From NCBI RefSeq assembly GCF_900112045.1, contig NZ_FOJW01000020.1, positions 1-38,755 on the forward strand: a DNA stretch of 38,755 bases. The letters run 5' to 3'. The notes below the pieces were generated by a model. It was not told the origin of the DNA and ran no database searches. It saw only the letters and a list, made by a program, of their open reading frames with translations. Within the stretch, counting starts at the first letter, position 1; each line of letters begins with the position of its first letter. The DNA is from Lentibacillus halodurans. Its GTDB lineage: Bacteria > Bacillota > Bacilli > Bacillales > Amphibacillaceae. Below, one piece after another: positions 24,357-33,042 of this stretch. The position numbers and the translations under genes were made by a program.

Positions 24357-24668
24357 ATTCAATCAACCTCCACTGTTACCATCTATCATATCTCTGATTT
24401 TACTTGGATTCAATCATCATGATGTATTTTAATGAACAAGAAACATGACTGAACGTACCAGCAATTTCACATTTTAGCTTTTACCATTGCCCGTGAAGGT
24501 TTATTAGGCCAAATTTAGTGTTATGATTTTGTGTATAAGGGTTCAGCCGACATGAGTGCTAATTGATATTTTCTATCTTTTGCAGACTCCAACTGTTCTT
24601 CTGCTAATCCGGTTACTTTCTTAATTCATTTGGCTATTTTTGCCACATCACTTTAAAAAATTCTGACC
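24357..24668. other. 312-bp gap between the lipoprotein gene and ytpP
   Basis: It must contain the ytpP promoter, but no convincing box pair is seen. The left half (24525-24650) shows a possible decayed coding stretch on minus, listed separately. The rest has no recognisable structure. Confidence 0.5.
24522..24648 (-). pseudogene. possible decayed coding remnant
   Basis: On minus one frame reads DVAKIAK, a TGA stop, then IKKVTGLAEEQLESAKDRKY and on to a TAA near 24522. The phrase vTGLaeEqle resembles the C-termini of Rpn/PD-(D/E)XK nuclease-transposase proteins, but the match is only by eye. There is no start or ribosome site. It may be chance. Confidence 0.2.
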
Positions 24669-25199
24669 TTATTCCTTATTATTTTGTCCCATAACAATTG
24701 AGCGAGCCATTTTCATCATCACTTCCGTATCACTTTCCATTTCCGATTTGGATGTATAGGTTGTAATTTTGACACCGCCAACCCCTGCCTGAAGTTCATA
24801 ATGATCCTTTTCCTCGTCAGGCAGGATGCGAATATAGCCAAATTTCTCCTTGTCTTTAAAAGTCTCGAGCAGCAAAGCCTTATCACTTTTAGCAGCTGCT
24901 GATTCATAGCTTAATTCACTGAGCGGATCCTCCAGATTGTTATAAAACACGATATAAGTCTGGTCACCATCTTCCAGGATGACATTGCTTGCATCCTCCT
25001 CGACAATCTCCATGCCGGCAGGTAAATATATGGAAAAGGCATCAAGCTGCTGGTTCGTTTCAATTGAATCATCGGCCTGGAAAGATTCCCTGGCAGATTC
25101 CTCCACACTTTTAATAGCCTCTTCCTCAGATGGCGTACTGCATCCTATCAACATAGAAACATAAAATGAAATAAGCATAATATTCACTAAATTCTTCAC
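24669..25199 (-). CDS. small lipoprotein of unknown function
   Basis: The 176-residue protein has a type II signal peptide: short basic start, hydrophobic core and a lipobox ending LIGC-S, so Cys20 should be lipidated and the protein anchored on the outer face of the membrane. The mature part is acidic, with a beta-rich pattern (FSIYLPAGMEIVEEDASNVI, GDQTYIVFYNNLED, KFGYIRILPDEEKDHYELQA). The GTG start has GGGGG seven bases upstream. It lies upstream of and on the same strand as ytpPQR but 312 bases away. I do not recognise a named family. Confidence 0.75.
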   Translation of the reverse strand: MKNLVNIMLISFYVSMLIGCSTPSEEEAIKSVEESARESFQADDSIETNQQLDAFSIYLPAGMEIVEEDASNVILEDGDQTYIVFYNNLEDPLSELSYESAAAKSDKALLLETFKDKEKFGYIRILPDEEKDHYELQAGVGGVKITTYTSKSEMESDTEVMMKMARSIVMGQNNKE

Positions 25200-25355
25200 G
25201 ATTTTTCCCCCAAAATAGTACTTTTTCCTCAGTCTATCATACTATGAATTTTGCATTTGACAAGGGAATACTTTTGCGGTCAAACTTTTTTATTTGCGTT
25301 GTTTTACAAAATGGGTAAGATGGAATTGAGAGGATAAACACGGGAGGGATTTTTG

Positions 25356-25796
25356 ATGGAACTGACGGTTTATTTAGCAGGTCAGATTCACGATGATTGG
25401 CGAGGAGAGCTAAAGTCAAAGGCAAAGCAGAAAAATCTTCCACTTACATTTGTCGCACCACAGACAAACCATGACCGTTCCGATAATGTAGGCGATGACA
25501 TTCTTGGCGAGCAGCCGGGAAACGTATATAAAGATGATGCAGCATCCAGCATCAACAATCTTCGGACACAGGTTCTGATGCAGAAATCGGATGTCGTCAT
25601 TGCCTTGTTTGGGGAAAAATATAAACAATGGAACACGGCAATGGACGCAAGTACCGCCATAACCATGAATAAACCAACCATTGTTGTGCGCCCTGAATCA
25701 CTGATTCATCCGTTGAAAGAACTATCCAATAAAGCGAATGTAACAGTTGAAACAGTGGATCAGGCGCTGGATGTATTGAACTATATTTACGAATAG
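25356..25796 (+). CDS. ytoQ: YtoQ family protein
   Basis: The 146-residue cytosolic protein has YLAGQIHDDWRGEL at the start and SDVVIALFGEKYKQWNTAMD plus ASTAITMNKPTIVVRPESL later. This gives a Rossmann-like layout resembling nucleoside 2-deoxyribosyltransferases (an Asp and an N-x-A-x-D helix at the putative pocket). The B. subtilis orthologue has 148 residues and no established activity. The ATG at 25356 has GGGAGGG upstream. It is divergent from the lipoprotein gene. A weak promoter (TTGCGT, 16 bp, TAAGAT) lies around 25291-25318. Confidence 0.88.
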   Translation: MELTVYLAGQIHDDWRGELKSKAKQKNLPLTFVAPQTNHDRSDNVGDDILGEQPGNVYKDDAASSINNLRTQVLMQKSDVVIALFGEKYKQWNTAMDASTAITMNKPTIVVRPESLIHPLKELSNKANVTVETVDQALDVLNYIYE

Positions 25797-25882
25797 GAAA
25801 ACGCGGCATATCCTTGTTTTTCCAAAAGTCAGATGAGATTGACTGAATTAGGAAGAGCAGCCCATTCCCTTACTTAAATAAG

Positions 25883-25914
25883 AAAGCAGCGGTTTAAACC
25901 CGCTGCTTTTTTAT
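25883..25914. terminator. bidirectional terminator between ytoQ and the DUF84 gene
   Basis: AAAGCAGCGG TTTAAA CCCGCTGCTTTTTT is a strong stem with T's on plus and an A-rich 5' side serving minus. It touches the stop codon of the minus gene. Confidence 0.85.
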
Positions 25915-26417
25915 TGCTGCTCCCAATATTCCCATTGCCCGCGCAGCAGACTGACGACATGGACAAACATTTCTTTTCTTGATACATGATCATTGGTGAA
26001 GATACCAATGGCGCCTTCCTTTTTACGAACGTCCTGGCGTTTGGCATATTCATCCATCACATCCCCAAGCTCAATACCCTTTTTCAATTGATCATCAATT
26101 TCTCCCGGCAGCAAGACCCGAGCACCGCTAGCTGTGAAAACATTATTATGCCTGGTAACGAGCGCACCCCAATTGCATAAGTACAGGCCATTATCAACAT
26201 ACATGACACCGCCTTCCAACCCGATGCCGATTTCTCCTGTTTGTGCTTTAAGACTATTAAAAGCCCGGTTAATCGCACCCTGTCTTGTTTCTTCGTCGGA
26301 AAACGGCTGGTCACTTACCAGGGATGGCGCATCCGCCGTTGTTACATGATCGGTTAAAAATACTTCTTTCACTGCAGCCAATTTGGCAGGATTTCTAGAA
26401 CCGATTACAATAGTCAT
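25911..26417 (-). CDS. DUF84 family inosine/xanthosine triphosphatase-like protein
   Basis: The 168-residue protein belongs to the YjjX/DUF84 family of house-cleaning phosphatases for non-canonical purine triphosphates (ITP, XTP). Family blocks: IVIGSRNPAKLAAVKEVF at the N-terminus, SDEETRQGAINRAFNSL, GIGLEGGVMYVDNGLYLCNW with acidic metal ligands, and KKEGAIGIFTNDHVSRKEMF near the end. Activity is inferred from the family. It starts 9 bases after the M42 peptidase stop, so the two are probably co-transcribed. Confidence 0.85.
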   Translation of the reverse strand: MTIVIGSRNPAKLAAVKEVFLTDHVTTADAPSLVSDQPFSDEETRQGAINRAFNSLKAQTGEIGIGLEGGVMYVDNGLYLCNWGALVTRHNNVFTASGARVLLPGEIDDQLKKGIELGDVMDEYAKRQDVRKKEGAIGIFTNDHVSRKEMFVHVVSLLRGQWEYWEQQ

Positions 26418-26426
26418 TAGCGTGCC

Positions 26427-27491
26427 TTAGTCCGCCTTAATCGAGTCAATCGTATTTTGATCGGTTGATTGAACAAGCTTTACCAGCAGTTCTTTAGCCG
26501 CCTGATAATCATCGACATGAATGATGGATGATGACGTATGAATGTACCGAGAGCAAATACCAACAACTGCAGATGGAACACCGTCATTGGAAACATGCAC
26601 ACTGCCTGCATCTGTTCCGCCCTGTGAGACGAAAAACTGGTAAGGGATATCACTTGATTCGGCTGTATCCAGAATAAATTCACGCATGCCGCGATGGGTG
26701 ATCATCGACCGGTCAAAGATACGCAATAACGCACCTTTACCCAGCTGCCCGAATTCTTGATCGCTGCCAGACATATCATTGGCAGGTGATGCATCAAGTG
26801 CGAAGAAAATGTCCGGCTGAATCATGTTGGCGGCAACTTTTGCACCTCTCAAACCCACTTCTTCCTGAACAGTCGCGCCAGTGTAAAGCTCGTTTGGCAC
26901 TGTTTCATTTTGGAGTTCTTTCAATAGTTCTATCGACAGTCCGCAGCCATAGCGGTTATCCCATGCTTTGGCCAGGATTTTTTTCTCATTGGCCATAGGC
27001 GTAAACGGACAAATCGGTACAATCGACTGTCCCGGTTTGACACCAATTTTCTCGGCATCCTCCCTGTCATCAGCCCCGATATCGATCAGCATGTCTTTCG
27101 TGTCCATCGGCTTTTTCCGCTGTTCCGACGTTAAATTATGCGGTGGTGTCGAACCAATGACACCAATAACCGGCCCGTTATCCGTCATGATTTGCACACG
27201 CTGCGCCAGCAGTACCTGGCTCCACCAGCCACCTAATGTCTGGAAGCGGACCATGCCATTTTTGGTAATTTGCGTGACCATGAAACCTACTTCATCCATA
27301 TGGCCAGCAACCATCACACGTGGCCCATCTCCATTTTTAACGCCAAAAACACCCCCCAGATTATCCTGGACCACTTTATCGGCGTATTTCTCCAGTTCGC
27401 CTCGCATAAACTGTCGGACAGCATGCTCATTTCCGGGGGCACCTTGCAATTCAGTCATATTTTTAAATAAATCCATCGTTTCCTCGTTCAT
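26427..27491 (-). CDS. ytoP: M42 family glutamyl aminopeptidase-like metallopeptidase (YtoP)
   Basis: The 354-residue dinuclear-metal aminopeptidase (B. subtilis YtoP, 357) likely assembles as a dodecamer in the cytosol to finish peptide degradation. Metal and catalytic motifs: [15 protein letters not shown] (first His-x-Asp), AWDNRYGC (bridging Asp), [11 protein letters not shown] (catalytic Glu pair), [10 protein letters not shown], and [19 protein letters not shown] with [11 protein letters not shown] (last His). The ATG at 27491 is preferred because GGAGGAGG lies just upstream; an in-frame ATG at 27512 precedes that site. Its promoter region is shared with divergent ytzB and contains a 13-bp inverted repeat. 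Confidence 0.93.
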   Translation of the reverse strand: MNEETMDLFKNMTELQGAPGNEHAVRQFMRGELEKYADKVVQDNLGGVFGVKNGDGPRVMVAGHMDEVGFMVTQITKNGMVRFQTLGGWWSQVLLAQRVQIMTDNGPVIGVIGSTPPHNLTSEQRKKPMDTKDMLIDIGADDREDAEKIGVKPGQSIVPICPFTPMANEKKILAKAWDNRYGCGLSIELLKELQNETVPNELYTGATVQEEVGLRGAKVAANMIQPDIFFALDASPANDMSGSDQEFGQLGKGALLRIFDRSMITHRGMREFILDTAESSDIPYQFFVSQGGTDAGSVHVSNDGVPSAVVGICSRYIHTSSSIIHVDDYQAAKELLVKLVQSTDQNTIDSIKAD

Positions 27492-27531
27492 TCCTGTTCC
27501 TCCTCCATCCAACTTTTTATGTAATAGGTTA

Positions 27532-27609
27532 AGTATAACGGAAAGTACAGACTTCTTTCCACCATTCGACTGTATATCGGTTTTTATTTTACTGTTTTTC
27601 CGTTATACT
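27532..27609. promoter_or_regulatory. 13-bp inverted repeat spanning the ytoP/ytzB divergent promoters
   Basis: AGTATAACGGAAA (27532-27544) and TTTCCGTTATACT (27597-27609) are exact inverted copies, 52 bp apart. Each includes a -10-like TATACT on the strand that would serve its neighbouring gene, so both promoters carry the same sequence. Confidence 0.55.
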
Positions 27610-27660
27610 AATAAATAAAATGAGAAAGCGTAAAAAAATTTTTACAGAGGTGACCATATC

Positions 27661-27975
27661 ATGAAAGCCAGAAATGCAGTCATTGCTGCTGGAGCAGGAA
27701 TTGCGGCAGGATATTTAGTGAAACAGCAAATTGATCGCTATCAAAAAATCACACCTGAGAAAGCATTAAAACAGGCAAAGGAAACATTTAAGAAACAGGG
27801 GCCTATCAGCGGTTCCTGGATATACATGAAACCTGAGGAAGTTGAAAAGAACGGATTGTTGTACAACGTTTACCGCGGTGGGGTCACCCGCAACATCGAT
27901 GGCGAAAACAAACAATACGAATTTTACATTGACGTTGACACAGGGGCTGTGATTGACTCCGCAGAAACAGCCTGA
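27661..27975 (+). CDS. ytzB: YtzB, PepSY-domain small membrane-anchored protein
   Basis: The 104-residue protein has an N-terminal hydrophobic segment (AVIAAGAGIAAGYLV) acting as signal anchor, then a PepSY-like domain: ITPEKALKQAKETFKKQG, and YEFYIDVDTGAVIDSAETA with the typical xxxIDaxTGxV ending. PepSY domains often inhibit or sense peptidases; its divergence from the ytoP peptidase gene is suggestive only. GAGGTGA precedes the ATG, and a clean terminator follows. Confidence 0.85.
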   Translation: MKARNAVIAAGAGIAAGYLVKQQIDRYQKITPEKALKQAKETFKKQGPISGSWIYMKPEEVEKNGLLYNVYRGGVTRNIDGENKQYEFYIDVDTGAVIDSAETA

Positions 27976-27991
27976 TTCTTTCAACGCACCA

Positions 27992-28024
27992 TAAAATGCA
28001 CCGCAGCATTACGGTGCATTTTAT
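27992..28024 (+). terminator. terminator after ytzB
   Basis: TAAAATGCACCG CAGCATTA CGGTGCATTTTA: a 12-bp stem with T-rich 3' arm. Confidence 0.88.
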
Positions 28025-28180
28025 TTATAAGTAAATGAACATTAAATCCTTTAGGCCGGTTAATGTGGGATTTTTACCAAGTTTAACATTTGACGCGTCT
28101 GTGGATTTATTGAAACACAGCCACCCTTTCTTTTATAGAACTAACAGACGACAGCTTATCAGTTATTCGACTTCCGGGAT

Positions 28181-29044
28181 TCACCGGTGATCTTCATATG
28201 CATACCGCTCCCGTTTCACTTGATCAACCCGTTCGCCTGATCCGTCAAACTTAATCGCCCGGTAATAGGCATCATGATAAAATGTGTACCACGCCCGTTT
28301 CTGGTATCCGTAATTCATCCATTTTTCTTTCTGATGGACGGAAGTGACCGGATAATCATCATAGGCGAGCGCCCACAATTTATTTTGGTGTGCATGAGTC
28401 GGCATGATATCGGCCATATGGATCAACGTCTCATCACCATCTTCAAACAGAAGAATTGAATGCCCGTCACTGTGTCCGCCGGTATGAATCATCTTTAATC
28501 CGTCTGTAATGGTGCGTTCGTTCTCAAACGGCTGTACCTGATCCTGTATCGGCTTCCAGTTCATTTCCCAATATGTATTGGCTGAGCGTATATTCGGCTT
28601 GCGCATTTCGTCCCATTCCACCTGGGAAGCATAAATCACAGCATTTTGGAAAACAGACGCATAACCATTGCGCACAGGTTTCGTCAGCCCGCATGCATGG
28701 TCAAAGTGCAAGTGTGTCATCAGCAAAGCATCGATATTATCTGCGGAAAGCCCTAATGCGGCAAGTGAATGATCAACAGACGACTCTTCCAGAACTCCAA
28801 AGTTCCGGATCTGTTTATCCGTTAATTTTCCATTTCCCATGCCGGATTCGATTAGATAATTTTTCCCGTCCATTTGCAGTAATATCGGATCTGTACGCAA
28901 TTCGATCTGGTTTTTGTCATTATATGGATACTTCTTTCCCCATAGTGCCTTTGGAACAACCCCAAACATGGCTCCGCCGTCAAGAAAGTTCACACCGCCG
29001 TTCAGCCATGTCAGTTTTGCCCGTCCAATCTGTAGTGTTTCCAA
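28181..29044 (-). CDS. ytnP: MBL-fold metallo-hydrolase YtnP (lactonase-like)
   Basis: The 287-residue metallo-beta-lactamase fold enzyme resembles B. subtilis YtnP (281), reported as a quorum-quenching lactonase. Metal site: [18 protein letters not shown] (HxHxDH), [14 protein letters not shown] (third-ligand His) and [13 protein letters not shown] with the bridging Asp and last His. It starts with TTG at 29044: AGGAGGAGG lies eight bases upstream, and the nearby ATG is out of frame. Substrate is inferred. It is followed on the same strand by no close gene; trmB lies 97 bases upstream with a terminator between. Confidence 0.9.
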   Translation of the reverse strand: METLQIGRAKLTWLNGGVNFLDGGAMFGVVPKALWGKKYPYNDKNQIELRTDPILLQMDGKNYLIESGMGNGKLTDKQIRNFGVLEESSVDHSLAALGLSADNIDALLMTHLHFDHACGLTKPVRNGYASVFQNAVIYASQVEWDEMRKPNIRSANTYWEMNWKPIQDQVQPFENERTITDGLKMIHTGGHSDGHSILLFEDGDETLIHMADIMPTHAHQNKLWALAYDDYPVTSVHQKEKWMNYGYQKRAWYTFYHDAYYRAIKFDGSGERVDQVKRERYAYEDHR

Positions 29045-29117
29045 TGATTCATCCTCCTCCTATATGTCCAGTTTAGCGTATGAAGTGTATGATGTAAACG
29101 ATTGCAAATCAAGCAGA

Positions 29118-29142
29118 AAAAGAACCCTGTAATAGAGGGTCC
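29118..29142 (-). terminator. terminator after trmB
   Basis: GACCCT CTATTACA GGGTTC followed by TTTTTC on minus, beginning at the trmB stop codon. Confidence 0.7.
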
Positions 29143-29780
29143 TAGGAAAATTGTGCACTGCAGCGGTAAATCGTCTGTCCTTTTGCCGAGAATTTTTCTT
29201 CATATTCGGTCATGACATTTTCCGGATCTCCTGCGTTGTGAAGGTCCAGGTTAACCTTGTTCAGTTCCAGTCCGAACCGGGAAAAACTGACGAGCGAGTA
29301 TTCAAACAGACCTTGATTATCAGTTTTGAGCACGATTTCCCCCTCGGGCTGCAAAATATACTGATATTGTTCCAAAAACGTATGAAAGGTCAGACGTCTT
29401 TTTTCGTGCCGGTTTTTGGGCCATGGATCTGAAAAGTTTAAATAAATGACCGACACTTCATTTTCGGCAAAAAATTCCCTCAAATCAGCAGCATCCTCGT
29501 GTAAAAGCAGCACGTTATCCCGGGCTGTTTCCTTCACTTTGCTGCCGGCCATGACGATAATACTTTTCGCTAATTCGATACCAATAAAATTGACATCCGG
29601 ATGTTGCCCGGCCATACCTGCTATGAATTGTCCTTTGCCTGTTCCGATTTCCACATGAATCGGCTTATCATTTCCGAAATAATTCCGCCACTTTCCCTTT
29701 CTTTCTGCCGGGTTCGGAATAATCAAGTGAGTATTCTCTTTCAGAAACTCATCTGCCCACGGCTTATGACGTTGTCGCAT
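29142..29780 (-). CDS. trmB: tRNA (guanine-N7-)-methyltransferase
   Basis: The 212-residue SAM-dependent enzyme makes m7G46 in tRNA variable loops. Motifs: IHVEIGTGKGQFIAGMA (SAM-binding motif I), NFIGIELAKSII (motif II acidic end), and VIYLNFSDPWPKNRHEKRRL, the TrmB catalytic/tRNA-binding signature with DPWPK. The C-terminal TEYEEKFSAKGQTIYR is typical. AAGGAG precedes the ATG. The gene is divergent from ytzH, with 73 bases between. Confidence 0.95.
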   Translation of the reverse strand: MRQRHKPWADEFLKENTHLIIPNPAERKGKWRNYFGNDKPIHVEIGTGKGQFIAGMAGQHPDVNFIGIELAKSIIVMAGSKVKETARDNVLLLHEDAADLREFFAENEVSVIYLNFSDPWPKNRHEKRRLTFHTFLEQYQYILQPEGEIVLKTDNQGLFEYSLVSFSRFGLELNKVNLDLHNAGDPENVMTEYEEKFSAKGQTIYRCSAQFS

Positions 29781-29853
29781 TTTTTTACTTCTCCTTTATC
29801 CATAAGCATAGATTTGATCATATTGGTCAAAACTGTTAATTGAGGTGAATGAA

Positions 29854-30141
29854 ATGACATTAACGACGCACAACCAATTACGATTATTGCATGATATTTT
29901 AACCGAGCAAACTGAGGATTGCTGTGGTGAAATTTCCGAATACCAGCAAATTAAAAGACTCGTACAAGCTATGATGGCAAATAACAGCATTTCTGATGAA
30001 CAGCTGCTGCAGCTCTTGCCTGAGATTTATAATTATGGACGTCAGGGCGAGATTGCCCAAAACGATGAAGAACATATTCTTTCCAACCAGAAAAATATCG
30101 AAACATGGGTAAATGCCATTCAGCAGACTAACGCAGAATAG
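29854..30141 (+). CDS. ytzH: YtzH-like small protein
   Basis: The 95-residue acidic, mostly helical cytosolic protein is like B. subtilis YtzH (92). It begins MTLTTHNQLRLLHDILTEQT and contains ECCGE-like TEDCCGEISEYQQIKRLV, then DEQLLQLLPEIYNYGRQGEI. The ATG at 29854 has GAGGTG six bases upstream; an in-frame GTG nine bases earlier is part of that ribosome site. Its 3' end overlaps the convergent ytmP by 14 bases. Function unknown. Confidence 0.85.
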   Translation: MTLTTHNQLRLLHDILTEQTEDCCGEISEYQQIKRLVQAMMANNSISDEQLLQLLPEIYNYGRQGEIAQNDEEHILSNQKNIETWVNAIQQTNAE

Positions 30142-30946
30142 CATTTTCAACATATTGGTTTAAATGACGCAAATCGGTTAACCGGCTCTCGGCTTTATGC
30201 ATCTGGTTCCGTCCATGGTGCCAGGACAAATGATAAAGGGCATCAATCATTAAATACCAATACATCCGTTCGAATAATTGGTGATCCTTGGCTGCACCGT
30301 ATTGATTCAGCCATTCGTTCCAATTTTCCTGCGGTACATACCATTTTAATATAAAACCAAAATCCATTGCCGGATCAGCTATCATGGCATTGTCCCAATC
30401 AACCAGGTAGAGCTGTCCTTTCGTCGTTAATATAATATTATTATGATTCAAATCACAGTGACAGACAACCTGTTGCCGATCACGGGCAGCCGGAAGCAAA
30501 CGCTGCAAGTATTCGATTGCATCCACTACCTCCCGATACTGCTTTGTCAAACCATTTGACCATAATTGCGCGTTTATATCACTAAAATGTTCATCTGGTG
30601 TAACAGGTTTTTTGCCCAGACGCATAAGCATATGGAGCAGTTCAGATGAACTATGTATTTTACGGAGCAAATCGGCTACCCGGTGATGCTGCATCTCCTC
30701 TGCCTTGAGCTCTCTTCCGTCAAGCCACTCCTGAGCCGTTATGACATCGCCATTTTCCATCCGTTTCGTGAAGATAAGTTTTGGAACAATTCCCTCTGCT
30801 GACAATACTGCCAGAAACGGGGAAGAGTTCCGTTTCAAAAACAGACGCCGGCCGTTTTTTTCAGCAATATAAGCATCACCTGTTAATCCACCCGCAGGCG
30901 TAATATTCCATTCTTTTCCGACTGCTTGTTGAAGCCAATTCACCAT
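30128..30946 (-). CDS. ytmP: YtmP, aminoglycoside/choline phosphotransferase family kinase
   Basis: The 272-residue protein kinase-like fold has GGLTGDAYIAEKNGRRLFLK (P-loop-like strand pair with the conserved Lys), VVCHCDLNHNNIILT (Brenner HxDxxxxN motif, near residue 164) and LYLVDWDNAMIADPAMD (metal-binding Asp near 186). It probably phosphorylates a small alcohol or amino sugar; the substrate is unknown. The start ATG has GAGGT close upstream; a GTG one codon later is also possible. It is convergent with, and overlaps, ytzH. Confidence 0.88.
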   Translation of the reverse strand: MVNWLQQAVGKEWNITPAGGLTGDAYIAEKNGRRLFLKRNSSPFLAVLSAEGIVPKLIFTKRMENGDVITAQEWLDGRELKAEEMQHHRVADLLRKIHSSSELLHMLMRLGKKPVTPDEHFSDINAQLWSNGLTKQYREVVDAIEYLQRLLPAARDRQQVVCHCDLNHNNIILTTKGQLYLVDWDNAMIADPAMDFGFILKWYVPQENWNEWLNQYGAAKDHQLFERMYWYLMIDALYHLSWHHGRNQMHKAESRLTDLRHLNQYVENAILR

Positions 30947-31138
30947 TCATACCTCAAATCATGATAAGATTCACACTATGTTCGTCCATTAGAAAAACCT
31001 GTCATACAACAGGTTCAATTTCCTGTATGGTAACGGGAGCATTTTATCGAAAAACAGACATGAGATTAGATTATCGGAAAATCGTTATGTTTTCAACCTA
31101 AATTATTCGAAACCGGATTTTGCAATCAAAACATACAT

Positions 31139-32062
31139 TCAGTTTTCCCCATTATTCGCCGAGAATGTAAGATCGTCGTCCGCTTCCCACTCCGGTCGTT
31201 TTACAGAAGTCGTCTGGCAGTTTTTCAATAACAATTCCGCTATCTTCAATTGCTGACTTTTCAACGGGGAAACGAGTTGCCTTTTTTCTCCAAACCAATG
31301 TTCATATTCATGTTTTCCGATAAGTTTCGTATTGTAGGGTTCTCCATGGAATGTTATAGGATTCTCCCGTGATAATACTACCTTCTTGATGGGATATTCA
31401 ATATTTTCCAGGTTCAGGATGCTTTTAATAATTTGTTCAGTTCGTTTTAAAGCGAGCATTGGACTCAGCATTTTGGATTCTTGTTTATTTTTTTCCTTTA
31501 CAAGCCATGTCCTTTCATTGTCAGCTGTAATGATCGCACCAGCCGTTTTTTCAATGATATGAATGATTTCAATACCGATCGGACTGATTAAAATGATCTC
31601 ACCGTCAACAGGAGCCTTCTTGATATTAAAAATAGGATAATACATCACCAAATAAGTATCAGGAAAGCGCTGGAGAAAATATTTCAACTGATCATTCTCA
31701 TCATAATTTTTATCGGAAAAAGATACATCTGTGACGGTTGATGAAGCCCATTTCAACTGAATGGGAAATAATTGATCGAGAAAGTAATGCTTCAAATCAT
31801 TTTCAGTCTTTGGCAAGGCATTTTCTTCGTCGGGCATTTCTGACTCCATTTTCCGGCTTCCTAGTGTTAAAAATGACTTCCATTTCGAAAATGCTGAAAC
31901 AGGCTTATCCGGTACCGTTTCTTCCATCATTTCCTCATCCAGCCACATGTCATGAAGTTTTTTCCAGTTATCTTGCTTCATCCGGATAAACTGGCTCGGG
32001 TAGCGATAAACATTCCATTCATACCGCGAGATATAATCTTCCAGTTTAATCAGCTGAGCCAT
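31139..32062 (-). CDS. ytlQ: YtlQ-like protein with nuclease-related (NERD-like) region
   Basis: The 307-residue cytosolic protein has an N-terminal part (about 1-110) that is charged and helical. The middle section, TYLVMYYPIFNIKKAPVDGE followed by IILISPIGIEIIHIIEKTAG, resembles the conserved Asp-x-x-hydrophobic core of NERD domains (restriction-endonuclease-like fold). This assignment is by eye. GGGGAGGCGA precedes the ATG. It overlaps the end of thpR by 17 bases, as expected for the ytlQ-ytlP pair of B. subtilis. No catalytic activity is established. Confidence 0.72.
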   Translation of the reverse strand: MAQLIKLEDYISRYEWNVYRYPSQFIRMKQDNWKKLHDMWLDEEMMEETVPDKPVSAFSKWKSFLTLGSRKMESEMPDEENALPKTENDLKHYFLDQLFPIQLKWASSTVTDVSFSDKNYDENDQLKYFLQRFPDTYLVMYYPIFNIKKAPVDGEIILISPIGIEIIHIIEKTAGAIITADNERTWLVKEKNKQESKMLSPMLALKRTEQIIKSILNLENIEYPIKKVVLSRENPITFHGEPYNTKLIGKHEYEHWFGEKRQLVSPLKSQQLKIAELLLKNCQTTSVKRPEWEADDDLTFSANNGEN

Positions 32063-32621
32063 TCAAGTCGCCTCCCCTTAAATCATATGTTGCGCTGTTA
32101 TGATATTTTGGATTCTTTTCCGGTTCAATTCGGTAAATGACAACCTGATGGACCTCAAATATCTGTCCCCAGGTATATTGACGTTTTAGCTCGGTCAGAT
32201 CCATAGCACCGCCTGTCCATTTTTTCGCAAGCGTTATGTGTGGTGTGTAAGGTCGTTTTCCCCGCTGAAAACCTGCTTGTGATGACATTTGCTCAATAAC
32301 TCGCTGCAAGTGAAGCAATTCATTCTTCCGTTCCACTCCCGCCCACAGGACGCGTGGTTTTTCAGGATTGCCGAACGTACCTAAAGGTTCAGTATGTAAT
32401 GAAAAAGAACACAACGTTTTGATTTGCTTTATTGATGTCATGAGTGCTCTAAGCTGATCTTCTTCAACGGCCCCCAGAAATTTCAGCGTTACGTGCAAAT
32501 CATCAGGGTGAGTCCATTGTTTATAAGGCAGTTTGGATTGTAAATCATACTGCCACCTGGCGTACTGTTCCTTAAGAAAGGCCGGTAATGGAACAGCTAT
32601 AAAATAATGTGGAGATCGCAT
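32046..32621 (-). CDS. thpR: RNA 2',3'-cyclic phosphodiesterase (2H family)
   Basis: The 191-residue 2H phosphoesterase carries the two HxTx motifs DDLHVTLKFLG (near residue 43) and YTPHITLAKKW (near 130), with an N-terminal HYFIAVPLP strand typical of ThpR/LigT. The enzyme opens 2',3'-cyclic phosphates on RNA ends. GAGGGAT lies before the ATG. It is translationally coupled to the following NERD-like gene by a 17-base overlap. A TATAAT box on minus near 32650 is its likely -10. Confidence 0.92.
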   Translation of the reverse strand: MRSPHYFIAVPLPAFLKEQYARWQYDLQSKLPYKQWTHPDDLHVTLKFLGAVEEDQLRALMTSIKQIKTLCSFSLHTEPLGTFGNPEKPRVLWAGVERKNELLHLQRVIEQMSSQAGFQRGKRPYTPHITLAKKWTGGAMDLTELKRQYTWGQIFEVHQVVIYRIEPEKNPKYHNSATYDLRGGDLNGSAD

Positions 32622-32781
32622 ATTTATCCCTCATTTTCACACTAATTATATCGTATACTTTAATAAAGTGAAACATCATTCAACGGGGTGTTTCGACACA
32701 TAGGACGTGCTAGTGCCCGTGTTGCGATAGGACGTCGTGATTTTTATCCGGCTCCCACTGAATAAAAGGAACAAAGGCTAA

Positions 32782-33042
32782 ATACGCAACGTCCTCGAAA
32801 AAGGAAAACACTTTTTTCTTCGTGCGATGCATTGCTGCCGAATTTTCCCTTGTTCTTGTGCCTGCGATTACTCGGCTCAAAATGGCAAGGAAGCAATTCA
32901 AGCAGCTATCTTGTTGCAACGCCTTTGTGACCTGCATCATGCATGCCCAAACAAACAAATCGGACTTTACTGGCAGTTGTTCCCTGCTCACACAACTGAT
33001 GATTTACTTCGTGACTTCGGTTGGGGACCTACTGCCAGTTAA
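32782..33042 (+). CDS. unassigned Cys-rich ORF or remnant, no clear start
   Basis: An open frame of 86 codons without a ribosome site; the only ATG inside (32827) is unsupported. The reading is MHCCRIFPCSCACDYSAQ, then GKEAIQAAILLQRLCDLH and IGLYWQLFPAHTTDDLLRDF with a final GWGPTAS. The helical second half looks like the C-terminus of a real protein (transposase-like flavour), while the Cys-rich first half looks odd. It could be a remnant in the repeat unit 32700-33072. I do not recognise the family. Confidence 0.25.
   Translation: MRNVLEKGKHFFLRAMHCCRIFPCSCACDYSAQNGKEAIQAAILLQRLCDLHHACPNKQIGLYWQLFPAHTTDDLLRDFGWGPTAS

Noticed and set aside
26968-27618. Long open frame (216 codons) on plus
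   Set aside because: It lies antisense to the M42 peptidase, has no ribosome site, and its low-complexity Pro/Ser composition is a shadow of the real gene.
28573-29076. Open frame of 167 codons on plus
   Set aside because: Antisense to ytnP, whose metal-binding motifs are intact; no ribosome site.
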